Under the pieces are notes generated by a model. That model was not told the DNA's origin. It saw only the letters and a list, made by a program, of their open reading frames with translations, and did no database searches. A DNA stretch of 64,000 bases, from positions 248,001-312,000 of the forward strand of contig NZ_CP058907.1 of the NCBI RefSeq assembly GCF_013415845.1, in the 5' to 3' direction. This stretch comes from Rhodopseudomonas palustris (GTDB taxonomy: Bacteria; Pseudomonadota; Alphaproteobacteria; Rhizobiales; Xanthobacteraceae). Numbering within the stretch: the first letter of the stretch is position 1; every line of letters begins with the position of its first letter. This document shows positions 9,655 through 19,853 of this stretch, piece after piece. The translations under genes and the position numbers were made by a program.

Positions 9655-10068
9655 TCAATCCTCGGCCAGTTCGTCGGCCTTGGCCTCGATCGCTTCCATA
9701 TCGTCGTCCGACAGGCCGAAATGGTGGCCGATCTCGTGCACCAGGACATGGCGGACGATCTCGCCCAGACTGTCGTCGTGCTCGGCCCAATAGTCGAGGA
9801 TCGGCCGGCGATACAGCCAGATCATATTGGGCATCGGGGCGACGTCCTGGCTGGAGCGCTGCGGCAAGCCGATGCCCTGAAACAGCCCGAGCACGTCGAA
9901 TTCGGTCTCGGCCCCGAGCTCGTCGAGCACCTCCTCGGTGGCGAAATCGTCGACCCGGATGATGACGTCCTCGCACAGCGACCGGAACTCGCCGGGCAGG
10001 CGGGCGAACATCTCGTGCGCCATCTGTTCCAGATCGGCGAGGGAGGGGGCTTTGGCATTGATCCACAT
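9655..10068 (-). CDS. Zincin-like metallopeptidase-family protein
   Basis: A 137-residue protein of the small metallopeptidase family with a zincin-like fold (DUF1025 type). The zinc motif HExxH is visible as [17 protein letters not shown] near residues 112-120. In zincins the third ligand usually lies downstream; here the acidic stretch EAIEAKADE could supply it. [15 protein letters not shown] in the middle is typical of the family. There is no signal peptide, so it is cytoplasmic. Peptidase activity in this family has not been generally shown. It reads toward leuD with an 85-base gap and may share its transcript. Confidence 0.88.
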   Translation of the reverse strand: MWINAKAPSLADLEQMAHEMFARLPGEFRSLCEDVIIRVDDFATEEVLDELGAETEFDVLGLFQGIGLPQRSSQDVAPMPNMIWLYRRPILDYWAEHDDSLGEIVRHVLVHEIGHHFGLSDDDMEAIEAKADELAED

Positions 10069-10173
10069 ACCGGCCGTTGTACGCGATCGGGTGGGGGCGG
10101 CAAGCGGCTTGCGGTTGACGACGGCGCCATGATCGGGGACGTTGCCGCGGGGCTTAGAAGGGGCGATGGCAGC

Positions 10174-10521
10174 ATGGACCAGCTCGGCAAGGGGCGGATC
10201 ACGATCACAGCGGCAGCGCTGGGACTTGGGCTGGCGTTTGGCCTGCCGGCAACGACCTCGGCTCAGGCCCAGCAGACCGCGGCAGCGAACGCGGATCGCG
10301 CAGCGGCCGATCGCCTCACCGACGTCTCGTCGCAGGACCGTGTTCGCCGGGCGCCGCGACGGGTGCCGGTCTATCCCCGCGACGAGGGCGACGACGTCAT
10401 CCCGCGCTACAACCCCGGCCCGAACGCAGTACGCGACTGCACCGCCAGCTACGTCCAGGAATATCGCCCAAGCGGCACCGTGATCGTGCCCCGGATGAAC
10501 TGCTTCTGGCGTCGCGGCTGA
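10174..10521 (+). CDS. Small exported hypothetical protein
   Basis: 115 residues: signal peptide (ITITAAALGLGLAFGLPATTSAQAQQ, cleavage likely after SAQA) and a mature part of about 80 residues. The mature part is Arg/Asp/Pro rich and ends with a conserved-looking module, NAVRDCTASYVQEY then TVIVPRMNCFWRRG, where two cysteines could pair. The ATG at 10174 has AGAAGGGG about 10 bases upstream. An in-frame ATG at 10129 would add 15 residues. Similar short exported proteins with C-terminal CxxxY and MxCxW modules are frequent in Bradyrhizobiaceae. No function is known. Confidence 0.7.
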   Translation: MDQLGKGRITITAAALGLGLAFGLPATTSAQAQQTAAANADRAAADRLTDVSSQDRVRRAPRRVPVYPRDEGDDVIPRYNPGPNAVRDCTASYVQEYRPSGTVIVPRMNCFWRRG

Positions 10522-10752
10522 GCATCACCTTCTGCGAAAGGCTTCGCAGCAGCGCCTCGTTGGTACGCCAACTACCAAGCAAATCCATTGATTTTCGGAA
10601 CTTCGCGCTCGTGTCGCGCATTTCTGCGCGGCGGGTGATGCATTCACACCGCATTCACGTCGTGCGCGTCAGCCTGATCTCCAGGGGGTCATGCCGAGGC
10701 ACGCCAGCCGCATCGAGCGGGCGGACGCGCGTCGCAACCAAGGAGTTGTCGG

Positions 10753-11037
10753 ATGAAGATTCTGAAATTGTCGGGTCTGGCTGCGATCGCCGGTCTGTTG
10801 CTGATCGCCGCGCCCGGCGAGCGTGCGCAGGCGGCACCGCTGTCGACCCCGGGCATCGCCGCCTCGGTGCAGCGCGACGCGATCCCGCAGACGACCGAGG
10901 TGCAGTACCGGCACCACCGGCACATGCACCGCCATCATCATCGGTCGCACCGGCACCATCATGTTCGCCGGCATTACGGTCACCGGCACCACCACCATCA
11001 TCATTACCGGCACCATCATCACCGCCACTGGCGCTGA
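10753..11037 (+). CDS. Histidine-rich small exported protein
   Basis: 94 residues. A clean Sec signal (MKILKLSGLAAIAGLLLIAAP, cleavage near AQAAP) leads into a mature region. The last 45 residues of the mature region are mostly His and Arg with some Tyr, including a run of six histidines. Such a tract can bind Ni, Zn or Cu in the periplasm; this is inference, and no metal transporter or regulator is nearby. AAGGAG lies 7 bases before the ATG, a strong ribosome site. A strong terminator follows, so it is a single transcript. The His codons (CAC/CAT) make the DNA locally repetitive. Confidence 0.8.
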   Translation: MKILKLSGLAAIAGLLLIAAPGERAQAAPLSTPGIAASVQRDAIPQTTEVQYRHHRHMHRHHHRSHRHHHVRRHYGHRHHHHHHYRHHHHRHWR

Positions 11038-11052
11038 TACGGATCGGTTACC

Positions 11053-11080
11053 AACGGGCCCGCAAACGCGGGCCCGTTTT
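11053..11080 (+). terminator. Intrinsic terminator after the His-rich gene
   Basis: ACGGGCCCGC and GCGGGCCCGT close a short A-rich loop and are followed by TTTTCGTT. Confidence 0.9.
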
Positions 11081-11148
11081 CGTTGCGGCAGTTGCATTTC
11101 GGCGGGTTACGCCGACATGATGGCCAGTAGCAGCCGATGGAGGTGACG

Positions 11149-11460
11149 ATGCGGACATGGATCGGAGCGGCCATTCTGGCGACGGCGCTCGGCGCGGCCG
11201 GTCCCGCGGGCGCAACACCGGCAACTGCCGCCAAAGCGACCGGTGTCTCGGCCGCGGAGGCAACCGATATCAGCGCCCGGCAGCGCAAGCCGCACGCCAA
11301 GCATCGTCACGTCCGGCGGCATTCGGCGCCGCACCGCACCTATGTGTATGGGCCGCGCGGCAGCTACGACTACAATGCCCGCCCGCATTGGTACCGGCCC
11401 GATCCGGTATCGCCGTTCTTCCCGTTCAGCTACGGCTGGGGCCTCGGGCCGTCCTGGTAA
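11149..11460 (+). CDS. Small exported Arg/His/Tyr-rich protein
   Basis: 103 residues. The signal peptide (MRTWIGAAILATALGAAGPAGA) is followed by a Thr/Ala-rich linker. A basic patch (KPHAKHRHVRRHSAPHR) and a Tyr/Pro/Phe-rich C-terminus ending GLGPSW follow. GGAGGTG sits 4-5 bases before the ATG at 11149. An ATG 12 bases earlier overlaps the ribosome site itself and is unlikely. Its composition is close to its two neighbours (10753 and 11581), suggesting a local set of related small envelope proteins. The function is unknown. Confidence 0.7.
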   Translation: MRTWIGAAILATALGAAGPAGATPATAAKATGVSAAEATDISARQRKPHAKHRHVRRHSAPHRTYVYGPRGSYDYNARPHWYRPDPVSPFFPFSYGWGLGPSW

Positions 11461-11580
11461 GCGCCGCGGCGCTGCCGCTGGAAGTCGTCCGCGCATTCAT
11501 CACGCGTTCAGTCGGCCAACCCTAGCGTCGCCCAGTTGGTGCAACGACAATGCGCCGCCTGCGGCGCAGGGAGAGGCGAG

Positions 11581-12270
11581 ATGGCCGATCTGCGCGTGAT
11601 CCGTATGCCTGCGGCTCAATCCTCACGACCTTCGCCCGGACCGCTGCGGCTGGTCCGGCGGATCGGCGTGGCGCTGATGGCGGCTACGGCGCTGACGATC
11701 TCGGCGATCACGCCCCGTCCGGCGCTGGCGCTGTCACCGGTCACGCCGGCAACAAAATCGATCAGCTCTGCCGCCGCAACGCAGCCGATCCAGGTGCAGC
11801 ATCATTTCGGCCATAGCGGCGGCGGTCCACGCGTCGGCGGATTCCATGGCGGTGGATTCCGCGGCGGTGGTTTCCGTGGCGGCCCTGCATTCCATGGCGG
11901 ATTCCGCGGCGGCCCGGCGGTTGGACCCCGGTTCTACGGCGGCGGACGGCATTTCTACGCCGGCCCGCGGGTCTATGGCGCGCCGCGCTTCTACGGACGG
12001 CCGCGCTATTTCGGCGCTCACCACTACGGCTTTCACCGCCGTTACTACCGGCCGCGCGTATACGGCTATTACGGGCCGGCCTATTATGGATCCGCCTACT
12101 ACTATCCGGCCTACTACGGCTACTACCGGCCGCGAGTCTGCCGCGTGGTGTGGACTTATTACGGCCCGCGCCGGGTCTGCCATGTCCGACATTGGCGGCA
12201 CCATTGGCACCGGCACTGGCGGCATCATCACCGCCACCACCATCATCACCGCCACTGGCGGGTGTACTGA
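11581..12270 (+). CDS. Gly/Tyr/His-rich exported repeat protein
   Basis: 229 residues. Basic N-terminus, signal-like hydrophobic stretch at about residues 24-45 (IGVALMAATALTISAI), then a Gly-rich block of repeated GGGFRGG and FHGG units. A Tyr/Gly/Arg block follows (YYGPAYYG type). The C-terminus has two cysteines (PRVCRVVW and RRVCHVRHW) and a His tail. GGGAGAGG before ATG 11581 supports this start; the frame is open 15 codons further up. Low-complexity Gly/Tyr proteins of this kind are common and poorly understood in Bradyrhizobiaceae. Outer envelope or surface location is inferred. Confidence 0.75.
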   Translation: MADLRVIRMPAAQSSRPSPGPLRLVRRIGVALMAATALTISAITPRPALALSPVTPATKSISSAAATQPIQVQHHFGHSGGGPRVGGFHGGGFRGGGFRGGPAFHGGFRGGPAVGPRFYGGGRHFYAGPRVYGAPRFYGRPRYFGAHHYGFHRRYYRPRVYGYYGPAYYGSAYYYPAYYGYYRPRVCRVVWTYYGPRRVCHVRHWRHHWHRHWRHHHRHHHHHRHWRVY

Positions 12271-12280
12271 TCGATCCCGA

Positions 12281-12310
12281 AAAAGCAAAACAGGCGCCCA
12301 AAACGCCTGT
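12281..12310 (-). terminator. Intrinsic terminator of the low-GC gene
   Basis: On the minus strand ACAGGCG and CGCCTGT flank a 7-base loop and are followed by TTTGCTTTTTC, 13 bases past the stop of the gene at 12323. Confidence 0.7.
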
Positions 12311-12322
12311 TCGTGTTGGAGC

Positions 12323-13003
12323 TCAGGATAACGGCCGCGTTCCGGGCTGGTCCTTGGGACGTCGAGCAGGTCGGGGGGGCTCCCCACGCACTTCCTCGAA
12401 TAGATCATCAAGCCGCCGCACAAGCCGGAGACCTGCTTCCGTATGATCCTCAACCTCGCTCAGACGAAATAGCTGAGCATTGGGATCTCTCAGCGAGAGA
12501 ACTGATAGATCGTCTGGCCCGTCGTCTGCCACGGCATAAATTGGCTTAAAGAGCGACAACGCGGCGAACATCATTCGTTTGTCCAGATCTGGCTTGCCGG
12601 TGTTCCAGATATGAACTGCTACACTACGGCCGGCGATCTCAATTCCGAAGTTTGGCGTGTAGTTGACCTTAAAGGTTTTACCGGGGCTCTCGTATAGGGC
12701 AGCCCCCACGTCAACTACCACACCAGGATTGCGCGCTCTCCACAATCCGAGGCGCTCCAGTCCAGATCGAGCCGACCTGCGCTCTGGCAGACGGGGAATT
12801 GCGGCTACCGTTGCTAGCACGTCGTCGAGAGGCTCATTTTCGATGAGATATCGACGAGCCCGGAGCTTTAAGCTTCTGTGGAAGTCGTATCCGTCAGATC
12901 GGTCCCGAAGACGCTGTCTTACGATGGTGCGTTGGGGGCGCTGCCCCAAAGAGATCAATTTAAGGAATGCAGAGAATCCAAAAGTGGGCACGCAAGTCTC
13001 CAT
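12323..13003 (-). CDS. Hypothetical protein, low-GC, unknown function
   Basis: 226 residues without a motif I recognise. It has no signal peptide and no membrane segment; it is basic at the N-terminus (QRPQRTIVRQRLRDR) and at the C-terminus, which ends in a Pro/Arg-rich tail. A central stretch (VVVDVGAALYESPGKTFKVNY, about residues 95-115) and IEIAGRSVAVHIWNTG look like beta strands of a globular domain. Base composition is clearly lower in GC than the flanking genes, as is the 220 bases upstream, suggesting acquisition by transfer. It has its own terminator. Probably a real gene, but its function is open. Confidence 0.65.
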   Translation of the reverse strand: METCVPTFGFSAFLKLISLGQRPQRTIVRQRLRDRSDGYDFHRSLKLRARRYLIENEPLDDVLATVAAIPRLPERRSARSGLERLGLWRARNPGVVVDVGAALYESPGKTFKVNYTPNFGIEIAGRSVAVHIWNTGKPDLDKRMMFAALSLFKPIYAVADDGPDDLSVLSLRDPNAQLFRLSEVEDHTEAGLRLVRRLDDLFEEVRGEPPRPARRPKDQPGTRPLS

Positions 13004-13138
13004 CGTGGAGAAGAATGGCCTCGTCTTCTCGCGAGATGGTTGTCCGCACGCCTGATGTCAAGTTCTACGCGATTACTTACAGTTCCCACCACCAGAACTC
13101 ACGCGAATAAGAGCTAAAAGCCACTGGTCTCTTCTATG

Positions 13139-13178
13139 ACCCATCACCACAGAAGCTAATTGCTTAGCGGTGATGGGT
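13139..13178. repeat. Long hairpin downstream of leuC
   Basis: ACCCATCACC and GGTGATGGGT form a 10-base stem, with a second short stem (AAGC/GCTT) inside the 20-base interior. It lies 45 bases past the leuC stop in low-GC DNA. It may act as the leuC terminator, but the T-run after it is poor on the minus strand. Confidence 0.5.
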
Positions 13179-13223
13179 TTAAGACGGCCTCCAGGAGGAA
13201 GCCGGTTAACGACGACGTTGTCC

Positions 13224-14633
<1,410 letters not shown>

Positions 14634-14710
14634 GGTGGTCGGTCCTTCGGAAGGATCTTTGAATTGTCGAAGTGAGGTTGATCGCGCGGCGCGAATACGC
14701 CGTCGGCTGA

Positions 14711-14824
14711 TCAGCTAATCAGCGCGGCCGTGGTCAGCCGGCCGAAGAACCGCCACGGCAGGCGGCTGCGGTCGTCGAGCACAATCTTCGAGGCGCGGCG
14801 GCGGTTTGGAAACATTCCATCCAT
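14711..14824 (-). CDS. Candidate 37-residue basic protein upstream of leuC
   Basis: An ATG-to-TGA frame of 38 codons in the 250-base gap between rplS and leuC. The product begins [12 protein letters not shown] and continues [18 protein letters not shown], ending TTAALIS. It looks protein-like: a basic start, DDRSR, and an amphipathic [12 protein letters not shown] segment that could bind a membrane. Codon third positions are mostly G or C. The ribosome site is weak; a start at Met4 (14815) is equally possible. It has no leucine-codon run, so it is not a classic leu attenuator peptide. It is too short for certainty. Confidence 0.45.
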   Translation of the reverse strand: MDGMFPNRRRASKIVLDDRSRLPWRFFGRLTTAALIS

Positions 14825-14888
14825 ATAGCACGTCGCGGCAGGGCCACAACGTTTCGCCGTGCAGGCCGGCGCGCAGCGCAGGCGCAAC

Positions 14889-14917
14889 AAAAAAGCGCGA
14901 CCCGAAGGCCGCGCTTT
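14889..14917 (-). terminator. Intrinsic terminator of rplS
   Basis: On the minus strand AAAGCGCGGCC and GGTCGCGCTTT enclose a TTCG tetraloop and are followed by a T-rich stretch. It ends the ffh-to-rplS block. Confidence 0.88.
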
Positions 14918-14944
14918 CTAAGAACCAAAATGTCGAAGCGCCGA

Positions 14945-15334
14945 TTACTCGGCGGCAGCAACCGCAGCGGTGCGGTCCTGCTTCTTCTCGACGATGCGGG
15001 CCGACTTGCCGCGCAGGTTGCGCAGGTAATACAGCTTGGCGCGACGCACCTTGCCGCGGCGCACAACCTTGATCGAGTCGATCATCGGCGACAGCAGCGG
15101 GAACACGCGCTCCACGCCCTCACCGTACGAGATCTTGCGCACCGTGAAGCTCTCGTTGATGCCGCCGCCCGAGCGGCCGATGCAGACGCCTTCGTAGGCC
15201 TGCACGCGCGAACGCTCGCCTTCGACGACCTTCACGTTGACGATCACGGTATCACCGGGACCGAACTCCGGAATCGTCTTGCCGGCCGACAGCTTGTCGA
15301 ACTGCTCTTTTTCGAGCGTCTGAATCAGGTTCAT
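14945..15334 (-). CDS. rplS: 50S ribosomal protein L19
   Basis: A 129-residue ribosomal protein located at the 30S-50S interface. It begins [11 protein letters not shown] and shows the family motifs [47 protein letters not shown] and [15 protein letters not shown]. The frame is open 64 codons further upstream, but that part has no L19 similarity, so the ATG at 15334 is used. The C-terminal tail ([12 protein letters not shown]) is a variable extension. It is last in the order ffh-rpsP-rimM-trmD-rplS, all on the minus strand, as in many proteobacteria. Confidence 0.98.
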   Translation of the reverse strand: MNLIQTLEKEQFDKLSAGKTIPEFGPGDTVIVNVKVVEGERSRVQAYEGVCIGRSGGGINESFTVRKISYGEGVERVFPLLSPMIDSIKVVRRGKVRRAKLYYLRNLRGKSARIVEKKQDRTAAVAAAE

Positions 15335-15447
15335 CGATAATTCTCCATCGGCGGCGCGCCCGACCATCCCGGCGCGGGCTGCGCAAAGATCCATTGTCCT
15401 GCCATTGCACGGATTTGGCGGTGCTATACGGCAATCTTGGGGGTTTG

Positions 15448-16194
15448 TCACCCGTCCGTCTTGTTTTTTGGCGTTTTTTGCGATTCGCCCTTTGCCCGAA
15501 TGGTTTGCGCCGGTCTGGCGGCCCACAAATCGGGCCGCCGGGCCTTGGTCAGGGCCTCGGCCTCGCCCAACCGCCAGGCCGCAACCTTGCCGTGGTCGCC
15601 CGACAGCAGCACCTCGGGGATCGGCCGGCCCTCGAATGTCTGCGGCCTGGTGTATTGCGGGTATTCGAGCAGGCCAGCCGAAAAGCTCTCGTCGGTCGAG
15701 GATTCCAGCTTGCCCATCACGCCCGGCAGCAGCCGGACGCAGGCGTCGATCAGCGCCATCGCGGCGATCTCGCCGCCCGACAGCACATAATCGCCGATCG
15801 AGACTTCCTCGAGCCCGCGCGCGTCGATCACCCGCTGGTCAATGCCTTCGAACCGGCCGCAGACGATCAGCGGCCCGGGCCCGGCCGCAAGCTCGGCCAC
15901 GCGTGCCTGGGTCAATGGCCGACCACGCGGGCTCATCACCAAACGCGGGCGATCCGCAGCAGCATCCACGGCGTCGATTGCGGCCGCCAGCACGTCGGCG
16001 CGCAGCACCATGCCGGGCCCGCCGCCCGCCGGGGTGTCGTCGACGCTGCGGTGTCGGTCAGTGGCCGAGTCCCGGATATCGCGCGCCTCCAGGGCCCACA
16101 GCCCCGACGCCAGCGCCCGCCCCGCCAGGCTAACGCCGAGCGGGCCGGGAAACATCTCCGGAAACAAGGTGAGGACAGTGGCGCGCCAGGTCAT
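15448..16194 (-). CDS. trmD: tRNA (guanine37-N1)-methyltransferase
   Basis: SPOUT-class methyltransferase that makes m1G37 in tRNAs reading CNN codons and prevents +1 frameshifting. In its 248 residues are [13 protein letters not shown] at the N-terminus, [32 protein letters not shown] and [15 protein letters not shown], which form the knotted SAM site. [12 protein letters not shown] and the linker into the C-terminal domain ([13 protein letters not shown]) follow. The C-terminus carries a lysine-rich tail ([14 protein letters not shown]) beyond the core. It lies between rimM and rplS; a repeat separates it from rimM. Confidence 0.98.
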   Translation of the reverse strand: MTWRATVLTLFPEMFPGPLGVSLAGRALASGLWALEARDIRDSATDRHRSVDDTPAGGGPGMVLRADVLAAAIDAVDAAADRPRLVMSPRGRPLTQARVAELAAGPGPLIVCGRFEGIDQRVIDARGLEEVSIGDYVLSGGEIAAMALIDACVRLLPGVMGKLESSTDESFSAGLLEYPQYTRPQTFEGRPIPEVLLSGDHGKVAAWRLGEAEALTKARRPDLWAARPAQTIRAKGESQKTPKNKTDG

Positions 16195-16216
16195 GCAGAG
16201 CCTGCAACAGGTGAGG

Positions 16217-16296
16217 CGTCATGCCCGGACTTGATCCGGGCATCCATCATCTTTGCGAGACGATGGATCGCCGGACCGAGCCCGGCGACGACAACG
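16217..16296. repeat. Interspersed nested-palindrome repeat, family A, copy 2
   Basis: It begins GTCATGCCCGGACTTGATCC and has the central CATCCATC...GATGGATC pair and a right arm GCCGGACCGAGCCCGGCGAC. It is shorter than the copy at 4521 but has the same plan. It lies inside the rimM-trmD gap, within a co-directional gene block. Confidence 0.75.
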
Positions 16297-16336
16297 TAGA
16301 GTGTAGCAGCGTTCGGCCGGACCGATCGACGAGCCT

Positions 16337-16879
<543 letters not shown>

Positions 16880-17200
16880 TTACTTGCCGTCGGCGGCCTT
16901 GCGCTCCTTGCGCGGCACCGCCTTCTCGGGGTTGTTGCGGGCTTCACGCTTGCGGACACCGGCGGTGTCGAGGAAGCGGGCGACGCGGTCCGACGGCTGC
17001 GCGCCCTTGGCGAGCCAATCCTTGACCTTGTCGAGGTCGAGCTTGAGGCGGGCTTCGTTGTCCTTCGCCATCAGCGGGTTGAAGTAGCCGAGACGCTCGA
17101 TGAAGCGGCCATCGCGCGGGAAGCGCGAGTCGGCGACGACGACGTGGTAGAACGGGCGCTTCTTGGTACCAGCGCGCGCGAGTCGGATGACGACGGACAT
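16880..17200 (-). CDS. rpsP: 30S ribosomal protein S16
   Basis: 106 residues beginning [24 protein letters not shown], cut here by family knowledge into the conserved [17 protein letters not shown] and the [14 protein letters not shown] motif near residue 35. [18 protein letters not shown] follows, then a basic variable tail ([18 protein letters not shown]). S16 binds 16S rRNA early in 30S assembly. GGAGATCCGCA precedes the ATG. An interspersed repeat separates it from ffh upstream. Confidence 0.98.
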   Translation of the reverse strand: MSVVIRLARAGTKKRPFYHVVVADSRFPRDGRFIERLGYFNPLMAKDNEARLKLDLDKVKDWLAKGAQPSDRVARFLDTAGVRKREARNNPEKAVPRKERKAADGK

Positions 17201-17254
17201 TGCGGATCTCCTAGGTGGGGGTTCGTGTGTGTTGGTATTTCTAAAGTCGTCAGC

Positions 17255-17361
17255 TCGTCATTCCGGGGCGCGCGCTAAGCGCGCGAACCCGGAATCCCGA
17301 GGTGTTCTGGAAGCCGAGATTCCGGGTTCGCGAGCTGACGCTCGCGCCCCGAAATAACGAC
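17255..17361. repeat. Interspersed nested-palindrome repeat, family B, copy 2
   Basis: It begins CGTCATTCCGGGGCGCGCGC and ends with the inverted GCGCCCCGAAATAACGAC. It contains the same CCCGGAATC...GATTCCGGG inner pair as the copy at 6374. It lies between ffh and rpsP. Confidence 0.85.
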
Positions 17362-17381
17362 GAAAGCAAAATCCCGCGACC

Positions 17382-18932
17382 TCATTTCTTCTTCCCGAAT
17401 CCCGGGAAGCCGCCGAGGCCGGGCAGCGTCGGCTTGCCGGCCAGGCCGGTGAGGCCGGGCAGATTGGGCATGCCGCCACGCAACGAGGCAGGCAGGTCCT
17501 TCGGCAGCTCCGGCAGGCCTTCGGGCATGTCGCCGCTCTTCATCTTTTCCTGCATCGCCTTGATCTCGTCGGGCGAGGGCAGACCACCGCCGAAGCCCAT
17601 CGCCTTGGCGAAGCCGGCCATCGGGCCGCCCTTGCCGCGACCCACGGCCTTCATCATGTCGGCCATGTTGCGATGCATCTTCAGCAGCTTGTTGACGTCC
17701 TCGACCTTGATGCCGGCGCCGGCGGCGATGCGCTTCTTGCGGCTGGCCTTGAGGATGTCGGGGTTCTTGCGCTCCTCGCGCGTCATCGAATCGATGATCG
17801 CGACCTGGCGCTTGAGCACCTTGTCGTCGATGCCGGAGGCGGCGATCTGGTTCTTCATCTTGGAGATGCCGGGCATCAGGCCCATCAGCCCGCCGATGCC
17901 GCCCATCTTGGTCATCTGCAGCAACTGATCGCGCAAGTCCGTCAGATCGAACTTGCCCTTGCGCATCTTCTCGGCGACGGCGGCGGCCTTCTCGGCATCC
18001 AGCGTCGCGGCGGCCTTTTCGACCAGCGAGACGATGTCGCCCATGCCGAGAATGCGGCTGGCGATCCGGCTCGGATGGAAGTCTTCGAGCGCATCGGTCT
18101 TTTCGCCGGTGCCCATCAGCTTGATCGGCTTGCCGGTGACGGCGCGCATCGACAGCGCGGCACCGCCACGACCATCGCCGTCAATTCGGGTCAGCACGAT
18201 GCCGGTGAGGCCGACGCGCTGATCGAACGCGCGGGCGAGATTGACGGCGTCCTGACCGGTCAGGCTGTCGGCGACCAGCAGCACTTCGTGCGGGTTCGCG
18301 GCGGCTTTGATTTCCGCCGCCTCGGTCATCATGTCTTCGTCGAGCGTGGTGCGGCCGGCGGTGTCGAGCAGCACGACGTCGTAACCGCCGAGCTTGCCGG
18401 CTTCCATCGCGCGCCGGGCGATATCCGGCGGCTGCTGACCGGCGACGATCGGCAGCGTGTCGATCTGCAGATCGCGGCCGAGCACCGCGAGCTGCTCCAT
18501 GGCGGCCGGACGATAGACGTCGAGCGAGGCCATCAGCACCTTGCGCTTGTCGCGCTCGGTCATGCGGCGTGCCAGCTTGGCGGTGGTGGTGGTCTTACCC
18601 GAGCCCTGCAGACCGACCATCATGATCGGCACCGGCGGCACGGCGTTGAGGTCGATCGACTGGACCTCGGACCCCAGCGTGGCGATCAGCTCGTCATTGA
18701 CGATCTTGACCACCATCTGGCCGGGCTTGACCGACTTGACGACGGTGGCGCCGACGGCCTGCTCGCGGACCCGCTCGGTGAACGAGCGCACCACTTCGAG
18801 GGCAACGTCGGCTTCCAGCAGCGCGCGGCGGATTTCGCGCATCGCCGCGTCGACATCGGCCTCGCTGAGCGCACCGCGCCCCGTCAGCCGATCGAGAATG
18901 CCACCCAGCTTTTCCGACAGATTGTCGAACAT
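17382..18932 (-). CDS. ffh: Signal recognition particle protein Ffh
   Basis: GTPase that with 4.5S RNA targets ribosomes making membrane proteins. The 516 residues show the N domain (MFDNLSEKLGGILDRL), the G domain with Walker A GLQGSGKTTTTAKLA near residue 108, DVYRPAAMEQL, DTAGRTTLDEDMM and TRIDGDGRGGAALS, and the M domain with the Met-rich signal-binding helices. The C-terminus is a Gly/Pro/Leu-rich tail (LPGLTGLAGKPTLPGLGGF). The 4.5S RNA gene is not seen in this window. It is first in the ffh-rpsP-rimM-trmD-rplS block. Confidence 0.98.
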   Translation of the reverse strand: MFDNLSEKLGGILDRLTGRGALSEADVDAAMREIRRALLEADVALEVVRSFTERVREQAVGATVVKSVKPGQMVVKIVNDELIATLGSEVQSIDLNAVPPVPIMMVGLQGSGKTTTTAKLARRMTERDKRKVLMASLDVYRPAAMEQLAVLGRDLQIDTLPIVAGQQPPDIARRAMEAGKLGGYDVVLLDTAGRTTLDEDMMTEAAEIKAAANPHEVLLVADSLTGQDAVNLARAFDQRVGLTGIVLTRIDGDGRGGAALSMRAVTGKPIKLMGTGEKTDALEDFHPSRIASRILGMGDIVSLVEKAAATLDAEKAAAVAEKMRKGKFDLTDLRDQLLQMTKMGGIGGLMGLMPGISKMKNQIAASGIDDKVLKRQVAIIDSMTREERKNPDILKASRKKRIAAGAGIKVEDVNKLLKMHRNMADMMKAVGRGKGGPMAGFAKAMGFGGGLPSPDEIKAMQEKMKSGDMPEGLPELPKDLPASLRGGMPNLPGLTGLAGKPTLPGLGGFPGFGKKK

Positions 18933-19198
18933 CGGCCCAATTCCAGCGACGGCCTTCCGGCGAAAGGCCTACAAAACCAAACACTTATGGCGCCCGAGGG
19001 CGCATCGCGCTGTCGGACGTTGACCTCCGGCCTCTTAGGACCGGGCGGCGGATCGAAAAGAGCACTTTTCGAGATTTCGGCGGCATCAATACGCGACCTC
19101 GCCCCGAAGTCAAGAAATCCGGCGCTTCGGCGCCTTGGAGGGGCTCCCGACTGGGCGGAAAAGCGCTATATTTCGTGAACTTAACGAGGTCCAAGGTC

Positions 19199-19444
19199 AT
19201 GAAGCACGTCAGTCTGGCAGATGCGCGGGCCAACATTGCGAAACTGCTCGATGAGGTCGAGCGCGGCGAAACGGTGACGATCAGCCGTGATGGGGTGCAT
19301 GCGCGGGACGTCGCGGTGCCGGCCCAAGAGCGTTCCGCGGATGTTGTGCAGGCCATCGAAGAGCTCAAGCAGCTCCGCAAGGCAAACGGACCTGCGACGG
19401 TCGAGGAGATTCTGTCCTGGCGCGACGAGGGGCGGCGGTTCTGA
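19199..19444 (+). CDS. Phd/YefM-type antitoxin, partner of the PIN toxin
   Basis: 81 residues. The N-terminal MKHVSLADARANIAKLLDEV and RGETVTISRDG are the classic Phd/YefM DNA-binding fold; the C-terminal half (residues 45-81) would wrap the toxin. The ATG at 19199 is preferred over the in-frame GTG at 19175, because the protein then starts at the usual first strand. The stop codon is directly followed by the toxin's ATG, the tight coupling expected of a toxin-antitoxin operon. It should repress its own promoter; TATATT at 19167-19172 may be the -10 box. Confidence 0.88.
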   Translation: MKHVSLADARANIAKLLDEVERGETVTISRDGVHARDVAVPAQERSADVVQAIEELKQLRKANGPATVEEILSWRDEGRRF

Positions 19445-19849
19445 ATGGCATTCGTGTTGGATGCTTCGACTGCCGTCGCCTGGTGTTTCGACGAACACCA
19501 CCCCGCTGCCGATCGAACCCTTGAGCTCGCTAAAGTCAGCGAGCCGCGAGCTCCTGCGATCTTGTGGTTCGAGCTTCGCAATGCGGCCCTGATGGGGATT
19601 CGGCGAGGTCGGGTGAAAGCGGAAGCCGCCGACGGAGCGCTTGCCCGGATCGAGCGCATTCGCATCTCGATAGCGCCACTTCCGCCCGCGGCAGACCCGA
19701 TCTTCGCCTTGGCCCAGCGCCACCGCCTGACCTTCTACGACGCCGCCTATCTCGAACTGGCGCAGCGCGAGCGGATCGGGCTGGCAACACTCGACGCGGC
19801 GCTGGTCCGGGCGGCGACCGCCGAAGGCGTGGCGCTGGTCGGCGCATGA
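19445..19849 (+). CDS. PIN-domain ribonuclease toxin (VapC family)
   Basis: 134 residues with the PIN acidic residues in order: Asp6 in FVLDASTAVAW, Glu43 in LWFELRNAAL, and two aspartates in LTFYDAAYLELA and ATLDAALVRAA. This is the four-acid Mg site of VapC RNases, so the protein appears intact. It starts on the base after the antitoxin stop. VapC toxins cut tRNA or rRNA; the target here is unknown. The MBL gene begins 4 bases later and may be read from the same transcript. Confidence 0.9.
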   Translation: MAFVLDASTAVAWCFDEHHPAADRTLELAKVSEPRAPAILWFELRNAALMGIRRGRVKAEAADGALARIERIRISIAPLPPAADPIFALAQRHRLTFYDAAYLELAQRERIGLATLDAALVRAATAEGVALVGA

Positions 19850-19853
19850 GCGG

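Noticed and set aside
11820..12260. Short tandem DNA repeats resembling a CRISPR or satellite
   Set aside because: They are codons of the Gly/Tyr/His-rich protein, irregular in spacing, with no unique spacers.
17673..19178. Open frame of about 500 codons on the plus strand across ffh
   Set aside because: Antisense to ffh; composition His/Gly/Asp-rich as expected of a shadow in high-GC DNA.
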